Of a stretch of DNA of 64,000 bases, positions 1-11,417 are shown piece by piece (position 1 is the first letter of the stretch; each line of letters opens with the position of its first letter). The stretch comes from Macrosoma leucophasiata. Its lineage: Eukaryota > Arthropoda > Insecta > Lepidoptera > Hedylidae. A model generated the notes under the pieces. That model saw only the letters and a program-made list of their open reading frames with translations, had not been told where the DNA came from and made no database searches. Location of the stretch: positions 18,211,501 to 18,275,500 of the forward strand of contig JAWQUS010000008.1 in the NCBI GenBank assembly GCA_036365455.1. Reading direction: 5' to 3'. The translations under genes were made by a program, and so were the position numbers.

Positions 1-223
1 GTAGAAACAAAGAAACGATTATTATTACTCATTTAATTAAAAACGTAATCGTAAATACAGATTATTTCAAGTTGTTCAAATAAAAATCAAGCCAAAGCTG
101 CTATCGTAAATAAAAAATATAAAGAATATTCTGTAAATTAAATTTAGGTAAGTAGATATTGTATCAATTTAACTGACTTATTAAAATTGGATAATTTGTG
201 TGATAAGAACTGGCAACACTGAC

Positions 224-358
224 CTGTAGCTGCCGCAATTCGATTGTATATTTGATTAAATGGAATTATAAGGGAGCCTGCTGTCGAGATTCTTCTTCAA
301 AAAAGGATTTAACCTTTAGAATAATATTCCGGGCATCACTTTTCATAGCTTTCGGCAT
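224..358 (-). pseudogene. Broken 5' exon of a repetitive helix-turn-helix/DDE-type insect protein
   Basis: On the minus strand an ATG at 358 opens a reading frame beginning MPKAMKSDARN that stops with TAA at 266-268. After a one-base shift of frame the similarity continues with residues reading IPFNQIYNRIAAATG and ends at a good splice donor (ACAG|GTCAGT at 224/223). A basic N-terminus followed by a segment ending RxAAATG is what I remember from multi-copy insect proteins with an N-terminal DNA-binding domain and a DDE endonuclease. That is recall, not a search. The frameshift suggests a decayed copy or an assembly indel. No further exon can be seen because the window ends. Confidence 0.35.
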
Positions 359-660
359 ATTCAATAGTTAAAATCAAGAAATATAGCAATAAAACATACA
401 CAGCACACGAGAGTAGTAGACACTGACAATCCAATGACACTTCAACATGGCGGCTTTAGTTCCTTTTTTTCCATTTCAGAAATAAGTTGGTGGCACTGTA
501 CATAAGATCTTCAGTATACAGTATAGCTTTCTTTTTTATTTCGCCATTTAATTGGTATGGATACATTTTATTACTACATCATAATTATTACAATTATACT
601 AAACTCTTATTTAGTGAGTGGATTTTACTAAGACTAAACATACATACTTTGAAAGAATAA

Positions 661-805
661 CCCCCTTAGTCATAAACGTATTTTAGCTAAAGTGTTGCTA
701 ATGTCTCCTTTGTCCTTTTTTATTTTGCACATTTGACAATGCAACTGACAAAGACAAAGCATTCTATAGCTAAAACGTATCTAATGTACGTTTATGAATA
801 AGGGG
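661..805. mobile_element. Fold-back MITE with ATAA target duplication
   Basis: A 145-bp element starts CCCCCTTAGTCATAAACGTA and ends with its imperfect inverse (TACGTTTATGAATAAGGGG). ATAA is present on both sides (657-660 and 806-809). Internal similarity between the arms extends beyond the termini. It has no coding capacity. Confidence 0.7.
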
Positions 806-1405
806 ATAAGAATTCGTGGTGATAAAATATCGCTATTAACTGCTTATGTATGAGAAGATGATATCGATATTTATCGAAAACAACCTTATGAAAGGCGGCC
901 ATATTAATCACCCAAATTTTCGTAGGTAGTCACGCCAATTTTGTAAGTAGGGCCTCTCCATGTATATATCTCATTTAAGGAAATATTCTCTTTGTCAGCT
1001 GTCAGCTGTTGTCGAGGTTGACTTTGTCGTGCTTATTCTTGTAAACAAAATATTCGTGTTCAAGAATATTGGTCAGTTTAATGACTTGTATGATATTATC
1101 AATATAATCTGATTTTGCATCTTTTTAATTTAATGTAGACAAATGCTGATGTACTTAATGTTTTCTTTTAACAAATACACATCACTTATCTAATGGGCGA
1201 TAGGCAAGCGATTGAAGTAAACAACTTGCTACTTGGTTGTACTCTTAATATAAACCATAGCGGTTTAAAAATTGATTACAAATATTAAAGAAAAAACCAA
1301 GAGTTGGTCTCACAAAATTAAATAATACATTTTATCAACCCACAATCCTCAACTTATAGGATAGGGATATTTAATTCTTGGCAAGGAAAATATTGATTTG
1401 AAACG
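806..1405. other. 5' flank of the ZDHHC16-type gene
   Basis: About 600 bp of AT-rich sequence between a MITE and the start codon at 1406. No TATA box or clear initiator stands out. The stretch CAGCTGTCAGCTGTTG near 1000 contains two CAGCTG E-box palindromes 7 bp apart. The first exon of the gene and any 5' untranslated exon presumably start here. Confidence 0.3.
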
Positions 1406-4400
1406 ATGGTGAAATGGCGATTTCAAGGAAGAGGTATTTGCCAAAGGATGAAGTAAGTATAAATTTGTAACATATATACTTTCATACTTGTGGTAGACTC
1501 CAGTGACAGGCTCAGACGAATTTTCTTGGTGCTTGCCTATTCTTAGTTGTATTCTTCATATAAGAGCTGTCATGTTCTGATTTGGCTCCATAATTTCCGG
1601 CTCAAACATTTTAGGCCTGAGGAGTGTAACAAGTCTATGTGGAGTCATCTATGTAATTTCACACAAGCATACATGCAAACACCCACGATTTGCTGGTTCG
1701 GTTCGTCGAACTCTGGACCTACTATTAGGCTACTGATGCAGTTAGTAGAGTCATCTAATTTAAGTTGATTTGAAAAATTGCAATATTTACTTACAGTCAA
1801 TGTGAAATGGTGGCCTTTTTAACATAACATAAAATATATTGCCATCAGTTAACAAACCATATGTGTTCATCTCTTAATTGCAATGCTATATTTAAGTAAT
1901 ATCTTTCTTATTTAGTGAATGTATATCAAACAAGTTTACCACATGAATCTGTAAATCTTACCAATTGAAAGAACTTTATATATATTTATATACTTAATCC
2001 CTGATATTTTTTAATCCCTGAATGGTAGCCGGTTACTACTAAGTTCATATTGAACACTAGTAGTCTATCACTATCACTGGAGGTTGTAATTGGTACTACC
2101 TCTGAATAATTAAAGTAGCCTAGATTGCAAACATATTGAATTCAATTTTATATCTTTTAGATCATGTGTAACCTGGAGAATTTCAGAAATGATGTTAATA
2201 TTTCGGTCTTTGACTTATAACGAGCACATGAACCAAAGTTATGCTGTGGATTGCTTATTAGAACCTATATTTTGGTTTGTTGACAATTTTGCTAAATATT
2301 TGGGAAAGGTAAATATACTTATTTAATTTTAATTTAGAGTTAAAGATGATTGCTTCTAGTTATTTGCTTAAACTGCCTCAGTAGCGTAGTGGTAGCAGGC
2401 CACTACTATTACGCTGGAGGTCCTGGCTTCGATTCCCGGGTCGGGGACTATCAGAGATAACGGTTTAAAATCCTTTATCTCTGCTTCTATTGGGATTTTT
2501 CCATTTTCTGGAAGTTTCCCAATACCCCGGAGTTTGGTAATGTGCCCGGAGATGGCAACAGGTTCGCCACCTGTTACATGGGCCAAAACGTAACTGGCAA
2601 GTCGTGGGTGTTTGCATGTATGATTGAATGCATGCATTTACCTCTGCCTACCCCTTCGGGGATTACAGGCGTGAAGATACGTTATTTGCTTTAAGGAATA
2701 TGTATGTCCAGCATGCAGCTTGTTACCATTGTCATGTCCACACACTGCATATTATACAGTACAGATGAAGTATCTAAAATAAATTAAACAAACAGAATTT
2801 TTTTTATTTTTTTTTATTAAGCACTTATATTAAAATAATATAAGTGCAATAACACAGTCATTGCTATTGCCCTGTTTGATCCCAGTTGATATTACAAATG
2901 GATGTGAAATTATTACTTATCATAATTTACCAATTACAGGTATTTGTGATAAGTGTGTGTGTGCTGACTACGGCGGTAGTGATGATTGCTTATTGGGTTG
3001 GGTTGCCATATTGGTGGCAAAGGAACTCTTACACTACAGTGTTTCTTGTCATATTTGGTAACTGGCTGTTACTTAACATAGTCTTCCACTACTACATGGG
3101 TGTTGTTACGCCACCTGGATATCCACCATCTGTGAGTCATAATTATTTATATATTCTGTTTTGTAAATAAACTACAAATCTTGGTCGATTTTAAAATTGA
3201 CGGGTCACTGAAACACCTGAACAACTTGTTGGTCTCAGAAACACATGAACCAGCTTGTTTTACTGGTAGTGGAGTTAGTAGCGTAGCTCGGGGAGGCGGA
3301 GGCAGCGGTGGCGGCCAGCACCGGGTGCCACCCAGGGGTGACACCCTTTTAAATAACCCAAATTTGAGCTGTTTACAACACAAAACTCACTTTCGCATTT
3401 ATGATATCAGAGGGCGCGAGAGGCAGAATTTGCTCAAATAGGGGGGCACAACGGTAGAGAATGGAGAAATAAAATACAAAAGAATGGGAAGCATTGTCTT
3501 TTTTTGCTCATCCGCCCTGGGTGCCACCCATGTTAGCCACGCCACTGAGTGGAGTTCCAGTGCCGAAGCTCGAAGGTATAGGTACCACCGAGATTACCTT
3601 ATCTAAATCTCCAAGGTCTGAGTCAAAAGTCTTAGTAATCGTCGTGCATATATGAAGAGAATGATGAATGTAGGAGAAGCACGGGAGGTATGTCAGGACG
3701 GGGATATATGGCGCACCACACTCTCTGCTTACCCCGTAAGGGAGCTGGCGTGGAGATACATAATATTATATCTCCTATATATAATTATTACAGAGGCAAA
3801 ACTACTTTGGCCTCTGGGGTGGCAATGCACCTGCATATGGTATATGGTATAACCTCCAGTTTTTGTGTAGATGTTTTAGCTGCAGCATAATCTTATAGAA
3901 TAATAAATGAAATATCTATTCTCGTAGGGTTCGCTGATAACTGAAGCAGTCACAATCTGTAAAAAGTGTATTTCGCCAAAGCCTCCTCGCACACATCACT
4001 GCTCTGTGTGCGATCGCTGCATCCTCGGCATGGACCACCACTGTCCGTGGCTCAACAACTGCGTGGGCTACTTCAACGCGAGGCACTTCTACCTTTACAT
4101 GGTGTACATGGTCGCTGGTGTCCTCTTTATCATCGTATTAGGAATTGATATAGGATATCAAGTTCTGTGGATAAATGATACAGGTAAAAATTTCTATGTT
4201 GTGTTATAATAAGCAATGTTGTTATAAATAGTAAAGAGGTAGATGTGTTATAGGCACATTAAAATTGAACTGCCTCAGTAGCCTAGTGGTAGCAGGTCAC
4301 TACTACTACGTTGGGATCCTGGGTTCGATTTCCGAGTCGGGGGATATTAGAGATACCTAACGGTGTAAAATCCTTTATCTCTGGTTCTACTCGAATTTAT

Positions 4401-5288
4401 CAATTTTCTGGAAGTTTCCCAGTAGTTCCATCGAAGTTTGGTAATGTTCTCGCCACCTGTTACATGGGCCAGAACGTAACCGGCGAATCATGGGTAAATG
4501 CATGCATTTACCTCTGCCTAACCCCTTCGGGGATTTCAAGTGTGACGTTACGTTTTTAAAATTGAAATATAGGTAAATCTAGACCAACTGATGAACGTGA
4601 ATTCAGGTAGCTCTCTCGTGAGACATTTTTATTTTTCTCAACACAACATGCGTGTGAATTTAAATATAATGAGCGATATCGAACATGCGACCTCAGCATA
4701 ACCAGCCGAAATAATAAACTAAAACAAAAGTTGGTGTAAGTATGAAAATAACTAAAAATAAAATTAATCATGAATATTGTTTTTTCAGGCGGAATAATAC
4801 CAAATAATGATCCAGATCTAATCGGTCACCCAGTGCGAATGAACCAAAGCGGAGTGTTGGTGCCCGTGAAAGTGATAGATGAATACGATTCCATTAACTC
4901 TCCTCGCGAGCACAACTTGCCTGTTCCACCCATCACTGAGACGCAACGTATCGCAGCGCATCCGTGGAAGAGAAAGGCCGTAATGTTTATGGCCGTAACC
5001 TGCGTCTCCGTCTTCATAGCCCTAGGAACATTAGTGGTAATGCACGGTAGGAACATAAGCAAAGGTGAAACAAGTGTAGAAGCGCATGTAAATGAAAAAT
5101 TGCGAAAAATCCAGAAATCATCCTTTCGGAATCCGTACAATTTCGGACGACGTAAAAATTGGAAACTGTTCCTAGGCTTGACTCAAGGACGAACCTGGCG
5201 TCACGTTTTCCTTCCTTCACGGCATCCGCCCACGGGCACCGGCCTGACGTGGTATACCGTTCACAATACGATTGAAGACTGGCCCTAA
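1406..5288 (+). CDS. ZDHHC16: DHHC-type palmitoyltransferase, ZDHHC16-like
   Basis: Multi-pass S-palmitoyltransferase of endomembranes. Five exons join in frame: 1406-1452, 2161-2308, 2940-3131, 3928-4183 and 4789-5288, all with GT donors and AG acceptors and matching phases (2, 0, 0, 1). The product is 380 aa, close to human ZDHHC16 (377 aa). Exon 2 carries an EPIFWFVDNF segment and exon 3 two hydrophobic spans ending VTPPGYPPS, as in the vertebrate protein. Exon 4 holds the zinc-binding cysteine-rich domain (residues about 140-175), with the catalytic Asp-His-His-Cys at 165-168 and HCPWLNNCVG after it. Exon 5 adds the later membrane span, a GETSVEAHVN stretch at the TTxE position and a conserved RNPYNFG segment. 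Start chosen: the first ATG giving a phase-compatible first exon; the short first exon is the least certain part. Introns hold two SINEs and a MITE. Confidence 0.94.
1620..1760 (-). repeat. Degenerate copy of the tRNA-derived SINE (family B)
   Basis: The reverse complement resembles the middle and head of the SINE at 2370-2681: TGCATCAGTAGCCTA (box A side), GTTCGACGAACC near the box B position, and TCGTGGGTGTTTGCATGTAT. The copy is truncated and lies in intron 1 of the ZDHHC16-like gene. Confidence 0.5.
2370..2681 (+). repeat. Full-length tRNA-derived SINE (family B)
   Basis: The 312-bp element begins AACTGCCTCAGTAGCGTAGT. It has a box A-like GTAGCGTAGTGGTAGC and a box B-like CTTCGATTCCC spaced as in a tRNA head, then a tRNA-unrelated body ending CCTCTGCCTACCCCTTCGGG plus a short tail. 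It is flanked by a perfect 10-bp target duplication TTATTTGCTT (2360-2369 and 2682-2691), which proves retroposition. It lies in intron 2 of the ZDHHC16-like gene. It is not a functional tRNA gene because the acceptor stem and the anticodon arm do not fold. Confidence 0.85.
3277..3547. mobile_element. MITE with CAGTGGCGTAGC-type inverted termini (long copy)
   Basis: The left end reads AGTAGCGTAGCTCGG and the right end TTAGCCACGCCACTG, an imperfect inverted pair shared with the element at 9447-9606. A perfect 9-bp duplication AGTGGAGTT flanks it (3268-3276 and 3548-3556). Internal blocks (GGGTGCCACCC, GGCAGAATTTGCTCAAATA, TTTTTGCTCATCCGCCC) are shared with the second copy. It lies in intron 3 of the ZDHHC16-like gene. 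Confidence 0.75.
3650..3765 (+). repeat. Interspersed repeat, family C
   Basis: Contains the block AGCACGGGAGGTATGTCAGGAC followed at distance by CTCTCTGCTTACCCCGTAAG and GGCGTGGAGATACATA. The same order of blocks recurs, in either orientation, at 12660-12765, 14945-14990, 23365-23465, 41403-41520, 59845-59885 and 61305-61400. Whether this is a SINE body or a retroelement 3' end cannot be told here. Confidence 0.6.
4269..4555 (+). repeat. Full-length tRNA-derived SINE (family B), second copy
   Basis: Same head and body as the copy at 2370-2681, with GTAGCCTAGTGGTAGC as box A and GGTTCGATTTCC as box B. It is flanked by the perfect duplication TTAAAATTGA (4259-4268 and 4556-4565). It lies in intron 4 of the ZDHHC16-like gene, so two independent SINE insertions entered the same gene. 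Confidence 0.85.
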
Positions 5289-5422
5289 TTCAACAGGTAG
5301 GTATACTTCAATCATAGTGTTTATGATTTGGGATTTTATAGTAGTTATACAGCGTTTCCCAATGTTAATTATATGTATTATATTTTATGTATTTTTATGA
5401 CGTGCGTATACAAAATAAGTTA

Positions 5423-5428
5423 AATAAA
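5423..5428 (+). terminator. Candidate polyadenylation signal of the ZDHHC16-like gene
   Basis: AATAAA lies 135 bp after the stop codon, with T-rich sequence downstream. It is the first canonical hexamer in the 3' region, so it is the best candidate for the mRNA end. Confidence 0.5.
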
Positions 5429-8400
5429 ACAACAATTTCAAGTTTTTTTTAAATATTTTAACTTGTAAATTTATAATAATTACAGACAAAGCGGACTCTG
5501 TTTTATTTTTCAAATCACGGTACTTTATCGTGATTTGGGAAGCGCTGATGCAACATCTTTTGTTGCTACTAAAAGATATACTGTCGCTCCACATAAAGAA
5601 GTGCAGTCCTACAATCCATATACGTATATGGATATATGATATTTTTTAGGATGATATATATGTATGCAAAAGCTCTGATCTTGTAAATCTGTCTTAGAAC
5701 GACTGGTAGTATTTCGTAATATTTATTTCTTAGACATATAATAGCTAATTAATTGAAAGCTCGATCTGCCTATATAAAATCATGTTCGAGTATACAACTT
5801 ATACTTATGGTAGGTACTGATAGTCGATAAGTCAGGAGTTCTCAATCTTTTTATATCTTATGACTTAACAATATTATCCTCTCTGTACTCTTCCATATAG
5901 GTATCCGGCATATAGGTATGTAAACTTATATTTGTTATTACTAAATTCATCATTCATCACCCTTGTCCCTTCCTACATCCCTGTAGCACACTGCGGACAC
6001 TCCGCCAAAGTTCCATACAAACGTTTAATTTGGTCTCCATTACACAGACATCAATCAGTGACGTGTATTTACACCAAACTTCGCCCATAAGAGGGGAGGA
6101 GGTTCAGTGAGGCGGGGAAATCGGGCGGGACGTAGAAGTGTCCATTCTATACGTAGTATTATTACATATTCTCTGCCTGTAGGCTCGGGCCTACGGGGGT
6201 GTGTAAATGCTTTTCAAAACTCATCAACCCCGCCCAACCCCCTAATATTAATGTCCGTTGAAACCTCTCCACTGGCTGCGGCAGAGACCAAATCGCAGGC
6301 GCGTCATCGATTATCCGCAAAGCGAGTGAGACACAGCACAAGCGTGTCTGTGTTAACTTTTTGAGAGGTTTTGTTATGTTTATTTATTGGAATAGCCCAT
6401 CGAATTAGGCCATATTATAATAGGTAAGGCTGCGGCCTTCTAATCCCGAGAAAATTGTATGTATCCTCGTCACAGAAATCTAGAAAATAGAAATGGCATA
6501 TTGCTAAAGTCAGAAAGGCCTGTCGCCGGTTTGTACTCTTATATTCGCCAATACATGGATAATAACTTCGTACTCAAGTTAACACAAGTAATGATAATAC
6601 GTTATTTTCATAATATTGAGCTCTAAATGCGTTAGTTTAGATTTAAAATACACCTTTTTGTTTCGATTATCGACATTAAATCTTATATTTGTGTATATGG
6701 CAATTGGTGTCGAATAATGTCGAATAGACATCAATTTGTGGCGACAATTTCATGCGAACATAGCACTTCTATTGTCTTATATTGTTTTATTACTCATATT
6801 ACTGTGATCCACGCAGGTATATTATGCTCTTTGGTATTCCCCTATTAGGCGTACAATCAGATCACCAGTGGTAAAGTTCGAGATGTAGGCAGAACTGCGA
6901 TACCAAATCTGTTTTATGTCATGAAAGTAGCAAACAATCCTACAGTTCACTTAGGTGTTAAGAGGGTACGTAGACGCGTTCCTCGCGATTCCTGTATGCT
7001 GGAGCCATAGAGCAACGCGGCCCATCGGTCGCGGCGGACCGGAGGGGAGTAGCCATAGCGTGTATTACCGATGCAAAACAGTCTGTCATTTTTTGCGGGG
7101 GGAAATGCGTGCAACACACACGCACACTACGAAAATCGTCTATTACTACGAAATTCATAGCTTGACTTTAACAAAATACAGAAACAATTTCACGCACACA
7201 TTTAAACATCTAGACGACAGGTATAGGCCCCATTTGTACTTTGACAGAGGCCCTATATCCCTATTCAATTTAAGAACTGCCAAAATTTTGTTTCATTTGC
7301 TTATAATGACAGCTCAGATAAAGAAAGGAGACAAAGCTTTCAATTCTCAAAAATAGGTTACGGTAGGCCTACTCAAGAGTCGGGCAATCACTACATATTA
7401 TGAAGTAGTAAAGTAAAGTCCCCCTATTTTTCTGTATGTTCTTTCTGTATGTATGCGCTAATCTCGAAAAGTTGTTAACGGATTTTGTTCCTGTTTGAAA
7501 TGTTGGAAAAAGTGTTTTCTGGGGAAAGTTTATATTTATAATTTATCAATATCGTACTTACTTTTTGTCAAAGAAGTCTGGCGCGTTCTAGGATAATAAT
7601 TAAATGTTCCTATTGGTAATGTCCTATAGTAGTCAGGAAGCTAGTAATATTCATTAGACTCGGTGTCAGTGTAAAAATAGCAAGAAGTTGTGGGTATATG
7701 TGGTATTTGTATGCCACATTTGTCTCTGCCACTGGGGTTAAATCTGTGATGCTGGCCAATCTCCTTTACATTTAATTCCAGCAATTTTAGGCTGGCACAG
7801 GCTAACAATGACAGTTAGTTTTTAATATGGGTTTGCTTATAAATTGTAGCCACACATTATTACGCAAATAAAGGTTTGCACATGTAAAATGTAGCGTTTT
7901 ACCTGCGCAGACCTTTTGTTCATTTGTGCAGTTAAAACGTTAAGTCTTTGCCACGGCATAAAGGAACCGAACTATATTGGACAGGAATAAAAAAAAACAA
8001 TGTCAGAGGCATTTAACAAGCATATTTCCATAAATATTTGTATGTAGTAGCTTCACCGATACATGTAAATGAAATAACTGAACTCCATTGTTATGGCAAG
8101 ATGTACCTATAATAGATGTACCTATAATAATGTTTAATATCTAAACTTAAATTACATGAAAATGAAATGAACAGATATCTAATATGTTTAGTTATTTGTA
8201 GATACGTAATAATGTTATGATGCATTCCGTTCTAGTCGAGCATGAAGTACCTACAACAATATATATCATCGAAGAAGTTTCCGGTGATCCATTGCAAATT
8301 AGGCTTTTATCGCCATATAAATAAGATAATGACGTGATCTACCGAAAATTCCTTCGATAGTACCTATACTTACCCATGGATCATGAAAAATATGTTGATA

Positions 8401-8989
8401 TGGAATATGTAAGTTAATTAATTAATAGGTATCTATTATCTAAGAAAAAAGTCGTTGAAAATTAAATAAAACTATTCTTAAATAATACAATCTTTTTTAT
8501 TTGATGTTCTTAAAAACTTAGTATTATTTATTTATTAATTACAATTCTTTCTATCTCACTATTAAAAGTATACATTTCTAAGGTCAATAGAAAATAAGGC
8601 TAAAATGTCGAAGACGAAACCAACCCAGACAATATTTTATTCATTTAGATATATATCTAATAACATACGTCAGTTGTGATTATTATACAATATAATCACA
8701 AATAAAACTTGTAATAAATATACTTTGACCTGAATACATTAAAACTTCTTTAAAGAATTAGAGATGTTTTTTGTAATCAATTGGATACTCACTGTGTGAC
8801 GTGTTGTCTGATTTTAACCACACTATAAAAAGAATCGGATCAGTGTAGGTATCTTAGTATATTTACACCCATATTCTAAGACGTTACTCGAAACATTCCT
8901 TGACTCACACTCAGCTGAGGACACTTTATGTGGACGCCTCGAAATCCATATTCTTAGTTGTATTTTGACAGTAACTCATGTGTACGGTT
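5429..8989. other. Intergenic, no gene seen
   Basis: AT-rich intergenic sequence. It holds a copy of repeat family D (5983-6175) and a GC-rich fragment at about 6985-7090 whose reverse complement matches the 3' part of the SINE at 51281-51555. An imperfect fold-back lies around 7860-7925 (GCAAATAAAGGTTTGC against GCGCAGACCTTTTGTTC). The open frames here show no recognisable domain or splice structure. Confidence 0.4.
5983..6175 (+). repeat. Interspersed repeat, family D
   Basis: Shares CGGACACTCCGCCAAAGTTCC, TTTAATTTGGTCTCC, GACATCAATCA, GGGAAATCGGGCGGGACGT and GTGTCCATTCTATACGTAG, in the same order, with 35915-36138, and inverted with 12770-12990. Copies differ mainly by internal indels. 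No tRNA promoter boxes were seen. Confidence 0.65.
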
Positions 8990-9305
8990 TATCATATAGC
9001 ACGGCCTAGAGCTTACCTACTCCACCACGCTGCTCCAATGCGGGTTGGTGGAGATACGGTTTAGTGGCCAACCCGCTGTCGGATGGTTTCAAACCGCCCA
9101 TACGGCCTCTGACAAGGTTTAACGACTGCTATCGATAGATAGCAACCGGGACCGACGGCTTAACGTGCCCGCCGAAGCACGGAAACGCGCATTTTAATTT
9201 GCCACTAGCGGCCACCGATCACACACCCGACCGCCCCGTATCGCTTAACCGAGTTGATCGCTTACGATCTACACCGGCCGCGGGGCCATGCGCGCTTCTT
9301 ACTTA
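8990..9305. repeat. GC-rich island, probable repeat fragment
   Basis: About 300 bp much richer in G+C than its surroundings, with blocks such as CCACCACGCTGCTCCAATGC and GGCCACCGATCACACACCCG. The composition and block style resemble moderately repetitive lepidopteran sequence that I recognise only loosely. No reading frame with a known domain was found. No second copy was noticed in this window. Confidence 0.3.
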
Positions 9306-9446
9306 TAGTCTATGTAACATTTATTCCTGTTCTTGTAATTGAGACTACTGTAACTTTTTGCTTGCATTAATAGATATTTTTTTAAATATTTCTTCAATCT
9401 CTGAGATTGGTTCCAATCCTCAACGTTGCCTTTTAGTCTCCATTGA

Positions 9447-9606
9447 CAGTGGCGTAGCTAGGGGTGCCGGCGGGGGCGGCCCGCACCGTGTGCCACTGAT
9501 TTGGGGTTGACACCAAGGGGCGCTAAGGCAGAATTTGCTCAAATAAGGAGGTGGAGAATTTTTTGCTCATCCGCCCCGGGTGCCACCCGTGTTAGCTACG
9601 CCACTG
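9447..9606. mobile_element. Short MITE with CAGTGGCGTAGCTA inverted termini
   Basis: A 160-bp element whose ends are a near-perfect inverted pair (CAGTGGCGTAGCTA and TAGCTACGCCACTG). It is flanked by TCCATTGA (9439-9446) and TCAATTGA (9607-9614), an 8-bp duplication with one mismatch. It shares internal blocks with the longer element at 3277-3547. Confidence 0.75.
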
Positions 9607-9614
9607 TCAATTGA

Positions 9615-11417
9615 CCTTATAATCTTTTATAAACATGATTTCTACATTAGGTAACTTAGCTTTAAATATATTGCACCAATATCGACTATAATTCTAGTAA
9701 TATTAAAAACTCTTGCTACCGATTCCGTAATAGGATTACGGGATATGAAATAAAATAACAAACAGAAGCTTGCCAATGGATTAACAAACAAATACATATT
9801 CGAAACCTAAAAGTCCTTACAGATCAACGTTAAAGAACATACGTACTTATATTAATGCGCTGGATAGTAAGGAACGGGACCTCATCTGTCCCGGGCTTCA
9901 AACCGATATCTTACTTCATACTTACATACAATGATGCCGCATGTGAACGTCGAAGAATTATTGTCAGAGGGAAATCGAATATTTAATTTTATAAATATTT
10001 CGGTGTATAAAAATAAACCGACTAGTTCACTTTCTCTACGTAGTTTTTGAAATTCTTCATCTGAATTCTTGTTTTCGATTCTTGTTTTCTACAAATTTCT
10101 TGTCACTGGATCCTGGCTTTGGCTTTGTAGATGCTTTGATGGCTAGAATGCTTTATAGATCAAATTAAATAGCTTCGAATCCAGTCCATCGTCCATGTCT
10201 AGTTGTTGGAACTGCGCAAAATAGGATTGCTGATGCAATCCAGGGAGTTTACCCGCACGCATCGCTTCACGAATCTTACTATGTACCAACTACCAACCTA
10301 TATTTAGATCTCATCACATAATATATATCCATATATTTTCTTTTAATCAAATGAAGATTTGAATTTAAAAAGAAATTGATGTGAACTCAACTGAGTTTTA
10401 TAAAGCATGCAGACTTGTTCAGCTGTAGGTAATTATGTACATATTATAATATCTTATTATGATATGTACATAATAATTTACTACATTATACATGAAATGG
10501 TATCTGGCTATCTGGTATCTTAGAACCTAACCCGGCCATGTCGGGTAGAGGGAGGAGGCTTATTAGTACAGGTACGTTAATAGTAACTAGTAGAACATTT
10601 TATTGACTGCTTGGTTTGCACCATATTATTACCTAAGAATTAAAATATCTATTGCTCAATGTTTGTCAGACCGTTTGCGGTTGAGTAGGTACCTACCTAC
10701 CACACAACTACCTACACGACTGCTAATTTATCAATTGTAGGTACGTATTATAATTATAATTTAATAAATGTAATTAAAATATTGCTCTATTAATTTGCCA
10801 TAAGTGATACACGAAAAGCTGACCAATATAATTTTAAGTAAAGTTAGTGACAAATAAATTTATTTATACCGAAGTAGGTACTTATATATATATTTTTAAA
10901 AGTAAACCTATTTATTTTTAAAATAAGACTTACATGATACAATATAGAGTCAAAAATGCTGTCTGATTTGTCATTGACTTTACCTTAGATAAACTACATT
11001 CAAAATTATAAGTCGCTATTATCAAAGAGTATACAAATACTATTATGTCTGGTTGTCTGACTATGATGCATCAACTAAAATGTAATATAATGGTGTAAGC
11101 AATCATATAATAATAATATATTGCCGAGTATACATAATCTCACGAGCCTGAATATTGTGTAGGTCGTAAGGATGATGCGGTAAATTCCTCAACTGCCTGA
11201 ACCTGCGCAAGTTACCTCCACAGATAAAACCTGGCCAATGTATCTGGAACTTATACATTATTTAAGTATCATATCTTCTTCATCTATTACTTTTCATTCA
11301 TGTTCAGTTTAAGAATACGAAAAACGAGTCGGTAATCAATACTAAACATTGTTAACGAAAAAGGCTTAGAAAATGTCTACTATAATCTAGATATTGTGTC
11401 CAATCCGTAAATCACGA
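9615..11417. other. Intergenic stretch downstream of the Fer2-like gene
   Basis: AT-rich sequence with many TAGGTA/TACCTA words. A palindrome at about 10433-10474 has arms ATTATGTACATAT and ATATGTACATAAT. The 3' untranslated region of the minus-strand Fer2-like gene must lie immediately left of 11418. No coding frame was recognised. Confidence 0.35.

Noticed and set aside
2370..2460. tRNA gene
   Set aside because: Box A and box B are present, but the cloverleaf does not fold, the sequence continues into a repeated body, and target duplications flank it. It is a SINE. The same holds for 4269, 15357 and 51281.
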